Shown: piece by piece, positions 57,616 to 64,000 of the stretch | How positions within the stretch are numbered: the stretch's first letter is position 1 | Layout: each line of letters opens with the position of its first letter | Assembly (NCBI GenBank): GCA_027257055.1 | Contig: JAPVLO010000056.1 | Coordinates: forward strand, 4,464,001-4,528,000 | Origin: Cephalopachus bancanus | Taxonomy: Eukaryota > Chordata > Mammalia > Primates > Tarsiidae | Length of the DNA: 64,000 nucleotides | Direction: 5' to 3' | Program-made: the position numbers and the translations under genes | Notes under the pieces: generated by a model | What the model saw: the letters and a program-made list of their open reading frames with translations, nothing else | Database searches by the model: none | What the model was told of the DNA's origin: nothing

Positions 57616-57833
57616 ACAATTACCATAAAACTATAAGAAAAGGATTGACAGTAGCAGGAAACTGTGGGGGTGGGTGGAGCGGGGAGGGATGTGGGATTAA
57701 CAGTAGTCGATATCTGCCTGGGGAAGCAGGGGCACACCTTATTCACAAGGGTACCTGCAAAATGAATATTTGTATACCTAACCCTGAATGGTACCCCACA
57801 TCTTTAAAATAAAAAAATTAAAAGTAAAAAGAT
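54263..57833 (+). mobile_element. L1, 5'-truncated, younger copy (3.57 kb)
   Basis: It starts inside the ORF2 endonuclease region and runs to the 3' UTR and A-rich tail (CATCTTTAAAATAAAAAAATT). It is flanked by perfect 13-bp target-site copies GTCTTTATTTTCA (54,250-54,262 and 57,834-57,846). The 3' UTR (57,616-57,833), with GGGTGGGTGGAGCGGGGAGG, is not the sequence I know from human L1. It inserted into an older, antisense L1. Confidence 0.97.
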
Positions 57834-57879
57834 GTCTTTATTTTCACTTACAGAAAGGTTCTATAACAGTAACAAATTT

Positions 57880-58179
57880 TTGCCGGGCTCAGTGGCTCAG
57901 CCTGTAATCCCACGCTTTGGGAGGCCGAAGTGAGTGGATTGCCTGAGCCCGCGGATTCGAGACCCACCTGGGCAACTTGGCGAGACCTCATCTCTACAAT
58001 AAAGCAAAAGATTAGCTGGGTGTGGTAGCTCGCGCTTGTAGTTCCAGCTACTTGGAAGGCTGAGGCAGAAGGATTGCCGAAGCCCAGCAGGTCGAGGCTG
58101 CAGTGGCCGGGAGCGTGCCACTGCACTCCAATCTGGGTGACAGAGGGAGACTTCAACTCAAAAAAAAAAAAAAAAAAAA
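57880..58179 (+). mobile_element. Alu, lineage-specific type
   Basis: Close to a consensus for the window's common Alu type: GCCGGGCTCAGTGGCTCAGC, CCTGAGCCCGCGGATTCGAG, GGTCGAGGCTGCAGTGGCC. Long A tail. Decayed target-site copies AACAGTAACAAATTT (57,865-57,879) and AACAGTGATAAGTTC (58,180-58,194) differ only by transitions. Confidence 0.96.
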
Positions 58180-58619
58180 AACAGTGATAAGTTCTATAAT
58201 AGATCTAGGACACTACAGGTGTTATATTTCACCTGGAATCAGTTTTGGTAATTAGAGTTTTTCTTTCAAGGAATGTGTACATTTCATAAAAATTGTTGAA
58301 TTTTTGGCACAAGGTTGTTTATAATATTTCCATATTATCCTTTTAATTTATATAACATTTGTAATGATGGAGTCTAATTCATTACTGTTATTGGACCCTT
58401 GTCTTCTTCTCCTATTGCATGACTCCACTTTATTTATTTATCTTTTCAAAAAGTCAGCTTTTGAATTCATTGATTTTCTCTAAGATAATTTATTTTTCTA
58501 TTTCCTTAATTTCTGTTCTTATGTTTATTATTTTCTTGCTTCTACATATTTGAATTTAAGTTATACTCTTTTTCCAGCTTCTTAAGCTGGGTCACTGATT
58601 TTGAACATTTCTTATTTTT

Positions 58620-58909
58620 TTTTTTTTTTTTGAGTCGGAGTCTCACTCTGTCACACAGGCTGGAGTGCAGTGGCCGCTCCCGGCCACCGCAGCCTCAACC
58701 TGCTGGGCTCTGGCGATCCTTCTGCCTCAGCCTTCCAAGTAGCTGGAACTACAGGTGCACTCTACCACGCCCGGCTAATTTTTTGATTTATTGTAGAGAT
58801 GAGGTCTTGCCAAGTTTCTCAGGCAGGTCTCGAATCCACGGGCTCAGGCAATCCACTCACCTCAGCCTCCCAAAGCGCAGGATTACAGGCTGAGCCATTG
58901 AGCCCGGCT
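58620..58909 (-). mobile_element. Alu, lineage-specific type
   Basis: Antisense dimer with target-site copies AACATTTCTTATTTTT (58,604-58,619) and ACCATTTCTAATTTTT (58,910-58,925). The 87-codon frame at 58,630-58,893 is an antisense-Alu frame. Confidence 0.96.
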
Positions 58910-59968
58910 ACCATTTCTAATTTTTGAATACAAATGCTTGAAGCCTTAAATTGTCCGTAATCACTGTCTTAGCTGCGTCCCACAAATTTTGTGGGGTGTT
59001 TTCATTTTCATTCACTACAATATATTTTCTAATATGCTTTGTGATTTATATTCAGATCCCTGAGTTATTGAGAACTCTCCTGTTTAATTTCCAAGTATTT
59101 GAGGATTTTGCACACATGTGTCTGGAAATAGGATTTCAAACCTGCTCTTATTGTGGCCGAAGAGTATACTCGACATGACTTCAACATTTTAAAATTTACT
59201 GAGACTTGTTTTATTGCCTTGACTATGACCCATCTTAAATGTGCTACGTGCACTTGAAAAGAAGGTATATTCTGATGTTGATGGGATGTTCTCTAATTAT
59301 CAATAATGTCAAATTGGTTAATAACATGTTCATTTTCTTTATATTTGTTAAATCAATTACTGAGAAAGAAGTATTGGAATCTTCCAAGTGTTATTATGAA
59401 TTTATCTATTTCTCCTTTCTGTCAATTTTTGCTGCATGAATTTTGAAGTTCTGGGGTAGGAAGTTAAGATTATTGTATCTTTTTGATAAATTGATACCTT
59501 TATCATTATGAACATTCTTCATCACTAATCATATCATGTATGCTGAAGTCTACTTTATCTGTTATTATTATAGCCACTCCAGCTTTCTTATTATTAATAT
59601 TTTCACGGAATATAATTTCTTCTACTCTTTTTCTCTATGATTTTGTATTTTTAGGTTTCTAATAGACAACATATTGTTGAGTCTTGGTTTTTTAATCTAG
59701 TCTTAAAACATCTGCCTTTTAATATGAATGTTTTAACTACATTTAATTGAATTTAGCAATATTATGGTGCTTACATTTAATGTGTTTAACAATATTGTGG
59801 TGCTTCAATCTACCATCTTGCTATTGTTTTCTATGTGTCCCATCTGTTCTGTGTTCTTTCTTTGTTTTTATTCTACCTTCCTTTAGATTGAATATTTTTA
59901 AATATTCCTCTAAATCTCTATTACTGTCTTATTAGTCTGATATTTTATTTTTAGTAGTTGCTCCAGGG

Positions 59969-60202
59969 CAGGGATTGGCAAACTGTAAACTGCAGTCAAA
60001 TCTGACCCACCACTTGTTTTATAAAGCTATATTGGAACACAGTCTCACCCATGTATTTATGTGTTGTGTGTGACTGCCTATCTGACTGATAGGCTTCATG
60101 CTACAATGGCAGATCTGATTAGTTGGTAAGAGCTACTAAGTTTCAGGAAAGCCTAAAATCTTTACTATCTAGCCCTTTACAGAACAAGTTGGCCAAACTC
60201 TG
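59969..60202. mobile_element. hAT-type MITE inside the old L1
   Basis: Ends CAGGGATTGGCAAACTG and GTTGGCCAAACTCTG form a terminal inverted repeat. Flanks CTCCAGGG (59,961-59,968) and CTTTAGAA (60,203-60,210) differ only by transitions, as expected for a decayed 8-bp target-site duplication. Internal TATATTGGAACACAGTC and AGCCCTTTACAG are typical of a common mammalian hAT repeat. Confidence 0.82.
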
Positions 60203-62349
60203 CTTTAGAATTTGCTATATGTTTCTTTAACATATCACAATCTGCCTTCAAATATAACACTTCACATATAAAAAACATAATACAATATTTTTCCATTTTC
60301 TCTCTTGTGTTCTTTTCTAAATTTTATTTCCACATATATTTTAAACTTGCAGAGTATACTGTTATTATATTCGCTTTGAAGAGTCAATGTTTAAAGAAAT
60401 TAAGACTAAAAAAGTATTTTATATTTCCTCTTATACCGTATTATCCATTTCTTTTCTACATTCAAGTTACTATCTGTTGAAATTTCTCTTCTTTTTTTCT
60501 TCTTATACTGGACCATTTTTTTCCATTTTTATTTTAGATTTAAGGAGTGCATGTGCATGTTTGTTACAAGGACATATTGTGTAGTGGTGGGGATTGGGTC
60601 AGGTGGCCCATTCTCCAGACATGTCCCTTCTATCTAAAGACTATCCTTCAATATTTCTTAGAGTTTAAGTCTGCTGGAAAAAAAGTCCACTCATATTTGC
60701 CTCAGAGTCTTTACTTAATCTTCACTTTTGAAGAATATTTTCACTGGATATAAAAATCTAGGTCCATGGCTATTTTCTTCTTCCATTCGACACTTTGAAT
60801 TATCTCTTTGCATCTTTTCAGATTAGAAGTCTGCACTCACTGTTTATCTTTGTTCTTCTGTATATAATATATCTTTTATTCCTTTAGCTACTTTTAAGAT
60901 TTTTTTTCCTTATCACTTGTTTTCCAAAAATGTGGTTATAATGGACTCTGGTGTAGTTTTCTTTGTTATCCTGATTGAGGTCCATTGAGTTCATATTTTT
61001 CATCAAGTTTGGGAATTTTTAGCCACTGTGTCTTCAATTATTCTTCTTTTTTCCCTTGTGCCAGCTTCTCCTTCTGGAACTATGTGTTACACAGCTTCAA
61101 ACTGTCCCAGAGGTCACTGAGACACTGTTCATTATCTTTTGAATCATTTTATTCTATATGCTTTGTTTTGGTTAGTTTTGGTTAGTTTTTATACTAGTCT
61201 TCAAGTTTACTAATTTTTTTTTCTGTGATATATGATAAGCATTTAACCTTTCCAGAGGAGTTTTATGGCATGTACTGTATTTTTTTTAATCTCTAGAAGC
61301 TTTATTTTGTCTTTTTAAAAATATATCTTCCATGTCTCTCCTCACTACATTTATGGTTCCTTTTGAATATTTCAAGATGACTTTTTTAAAAAAAGTCTAC
61401 TAATCTGTCATTTTTATCATTTCTGGACCTATTTCTATTGACCTTTTTTTTTCCCCAATTATTTGCCTACTTCTTGGCATGTCCAGTAATTTTTTAAATG
61501 AATACTAAATATTATGTCTTAAGTTTCTAGATTTTGTTGTTGTCCTTTAAAGAGATTGAGCCTTGTTCCAGCAAGCAGATAAGTTACTTGCTGATCAGCT
61601 TGATCCTCTCAAGACTTGTTTTTAAGACTTTTGGGGCAAGTCTAGAGTAGCATTTACTCTAGGGATAGTTTACTCCCACTGCTAAGGCATGGCACTTCTG
61701 TGGTCTCTACTAAATTTCACAGGTGATCTATGAGGACTTTTCTCTCTTATTGGTTGGATTTTACTCTATGAGTTCTGATAACTGCTGAGTCTCCAAAGTC
61801 CCAGTTAGATACTTGGCTTCATGGAATTTCCCCTTAGACATGCATGACTTGATATTAAGCAAAGACTCAGAAGTACTTTCTCTACAATACTCCTCTCTAA
61901 AACTCTGCTCCACAATTTTGAGTTACCTCAGTCTCCATGAACTCCAATAGCTTCTTCTCAAGGATTCTTCAATCTTCAATGAGGTGTAGAATTGAATTCT
62001 AGTTAGAAGGCCAAGTACTTACTTCACTTTTTCCTTTTTTCTTAGGAATCACAGTATTGCACTGTCTATTGTCCAATATACGGAAACACTTGTTTATATC
62101 ACTTTTTAAAGTTTTCTTGTTTGTAATGAGAAAATATGTCTAGACCTGTCCCCTCCATCGTGACCTGACAAATGGAAGTTTAGCTATTGCACTTTTATTT
62201 GTACATTAGAGAAAATTGTAAATCTCAAGACTGGAGACAGATATTCATGTTACAACAACAAAATAAAATGTGAAAGCCTTACTATTATTAATAGAAGTAT
62301 GGTGTCTAAAACAAAGAAGTTGATAATCCCACTGTTCTCCATTCACAAC

Positions 62350-63170
62350 TGGCCTTATTCATTTATACCACGGGCATGCTTTGACCACCATCTTTGTCAG
62401 CTTCTGTGGTAGGCACTGACAATACCATATTGCAGGACATATAGCCCTTGTCATCAAAAAACTCACCAAACAGGAAGAAATTGCCAAATAACATGGAAAT
62501 AATAATGCATTGTGATAAGTACTGCAGTAGAGATAAGTCCAGAGGTTATGAGAATCCAAGTGGGAATTCCTATTCCAACCTGAACAAGGGTAGGAGCATC
62601 AAGATGAACTTTCTGTGGGAGAGGATGACTTAGAGTTGAGTTCTGATGGATAAATAAAAAAGCATCCGCTGAAGGAAGTAGAGGAGTTGGAAGTAAAGCA
62701 CATATCTACAAAGCCTATTAATTTATTCTGAGAATAGAAAGTATTTCAGAGTGGCTGAAATGTCAAGAGGGTATAAGAGGAATGGGGTGAGATTAGGCTG
62801 AAAAGAGATTTAGTTGGTGAGTAATATAAGGTCTTATTCAAAATTTTAACTTTATTCTAAGAGAATTGCGAAACTATTGAAGAGTTTACCAGGTAAATTA
62901 CGTGTCTAGTTTGTATTTTAGAGAGATGTCATGAGCTGAAGTTTGGAAAATCGGTCTCCAGCAGGGAAATAATAATTCATCAAGGAGCTATAGCATTAAT
63001 GCAGACAAAAGATGATTTGGGCCTGAGCTATGTTAATAGAAATGGCAACCAAGAGAAGTAGATGAATGAGAGATATTTAAAGGCATATTCAACTATGATT
63101 GAAGACTGGTTGGATATGGGAATTAAGGAAGAGGTATAAGTCAAAGATAGCAGCTGGTTTTCTCTTGAAA
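62350..63170 (-). mobile_element. L2 relic
   Basis: Antisense L2 pattern: GGTAGGCACTGACAATACC, GCCCTTGTCATCAAAAAACTC, GTGATAAGTACTGCAGTAG, ATTTAAAGGCATATTC...TTGGATATGGG. The frames at 62,359-62,559 and 62,448-62,633 are remnants. Confidence 0.65.
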
Positions 63171-64000
63171 AATTGGAGTAGTCTACTAAGAGAGAGCAAA
63201 TGTCTTGGTCTCCATTAGGACTGACTATTGTCTTGCCATAATATGCAATTCCAAGTTGATAGTTGCCTGGGCCCACACACTTCCTCTGGGTTTAAGACTG
63301 TTTCCTGTCTGCAAAGCTGTCTTCCATCCTTTGCTTGTTCTAACAGTCAGAATCTGTATGAGCCGATGTCATGGCTGCTCCTCTGATTCTGCCTGGGTCA
63401 CCAAGTCAGGTGCCTTCTTGGTTTGTCTCACTCCACTGTGTGCTCTGGATTCTATCCCCCAAACTTGACAATGGTATCACCATATTTCTTTCTATGACTC
63501 ATGGGAAACTGTGACTCAGAACTGACAAAATAACGCATGGAAATCAATCAGTTAGAAGCAAGCTAGACATTGTATGGTACAACAGGTCAATTTTGCAGTT
63601 GAAAAAAAATGGAAAACATAGTTTTTGTCATTTCATTCATACATTCATTAAGCATGCGTTGACTTTACTACCCTGCCTGGGTCAAACAGGACTAATTAAC
63701 AATTATACAGCTCTCAATTACAATTTTTGTATCCTTGTATAAGGTAGAAAAATGGTGACCTCTTCACATTGTGGATATTAAGAGTAGGGGATAGAAGATT
63801 CAACCTATAAAGAGTAGACATAAGAAACAGGAGGACTGATCAAGAAAGATGAATGGGACCATGGCAAAGACTGCCAGTTGCCCCACGATATTTGTCCTCC
63901 TCTTCTTTTTTGGTAATAGAATCTTCAACTCTTAGGTTGAGCATGGTTCATAATAAAAATTTTGTAGTTAAGTAGATATGTCAAAGTCCCAACAGAATGC
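63171..64000. other. Unassigned sequence to the window end
   Basis: The 87-codon frame at 63,205-63,468 (+) has no recognisable domain, and a minus-strand frame overlaps its start. I see no clear repeat. Confidence 0.45.

Larger units (their letters stand above)
51985..62190 (-). mobile_element. Old L1 (L1M-class), near full length, split by later insertions
   Basis: Antisense pieces occur in proper order. The 3' UTR is at 51,985-53,500 (TTGTAGCAATAAAGCTG, TGAACATTTGTGTAGAAATC, GTTGCTCCACATCTTTGGCG). Next is sequence at 53,860-54,249, then ORF2 5' part and ORF1-side sequence at 57,847-59,968 (TTAGCTGCGTCCCACAAATTTTG, GAAGTCTACTTTATCTG), and 5' UTR-side sequence at 60,203-62,190. Four Alus, a younger L1 and a hAT MITE split it. 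All frames are broken. Confidence 0.8.

Overview
This window is nuclear DNA from a primate. It is intergenic or intronic sequence, dominated by transposable elements, and I find no protein-coding gene I can defend. Evidence for a primate is about fifteen Alu elements, the primate SINE made of two 7SL-RNA-derived monomers, plus L1, MIR, L2, MER5A, MER1 and Tigger copies. No Alu reads as the AluS or AluY types that crowd monkey, ape and human DNA. Most share another pattern (first half GCCTGAGCCCGCGGGTTCGA-like, second half with a GGTCGAGGCTGCGGTGGCC-like stretch), and the younger L1 copies carry an unfamiliar 3' UTR. I infer a primate outside the monkeys and apes whose Alus are not of the lemur or galago type. 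A tarsier fits best, but no database was consulted.

Layout. 1-1,258: Alu end and an L1 3' end whose tail is broken by a 135-bp copy of nearby DNA. 1,259-9,000: old DNA transposons (MER5A, MER1, Tigger), LTR-like repeats, L2, a three-monomer Alu and an AluJ-like copy. 9,000-30,000: mostly MIR and L2 relics, a few Alus, two probable solo LTRs, a 0.38-kb local duplication, and low-repeat blocks that may hold conserved regulatory DNA. 30,000-34,600: Alus, an LTR-like repeat and an old L1 3' UTR. 34,600-39,482: one old L1 (+) split by Alu, LTR, MER1, another LTR-like repeat and a Tigger-type element. 39,500-51,985: MIR, L2, MER5A, one Alu and low-repeat blocks. 51,985-62,190: a second old L1, on the minus strand, split by four Alus, a 3.57-kb younger L1 and a hAT-type MITE. 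62,190-64,000: L2 relic and unassigned DNA.

Nothing here works together as a pathway; the window is a record of insertions. Its most unusual features are local copies of DNA re-inserted about 0.9-1.15 kb downstream. One of them put a 130-bp L1 segment plus an inverted 27-bp piece of the same segment inside an Alu. All open frames are short, lie in repeats or lack support as genes.
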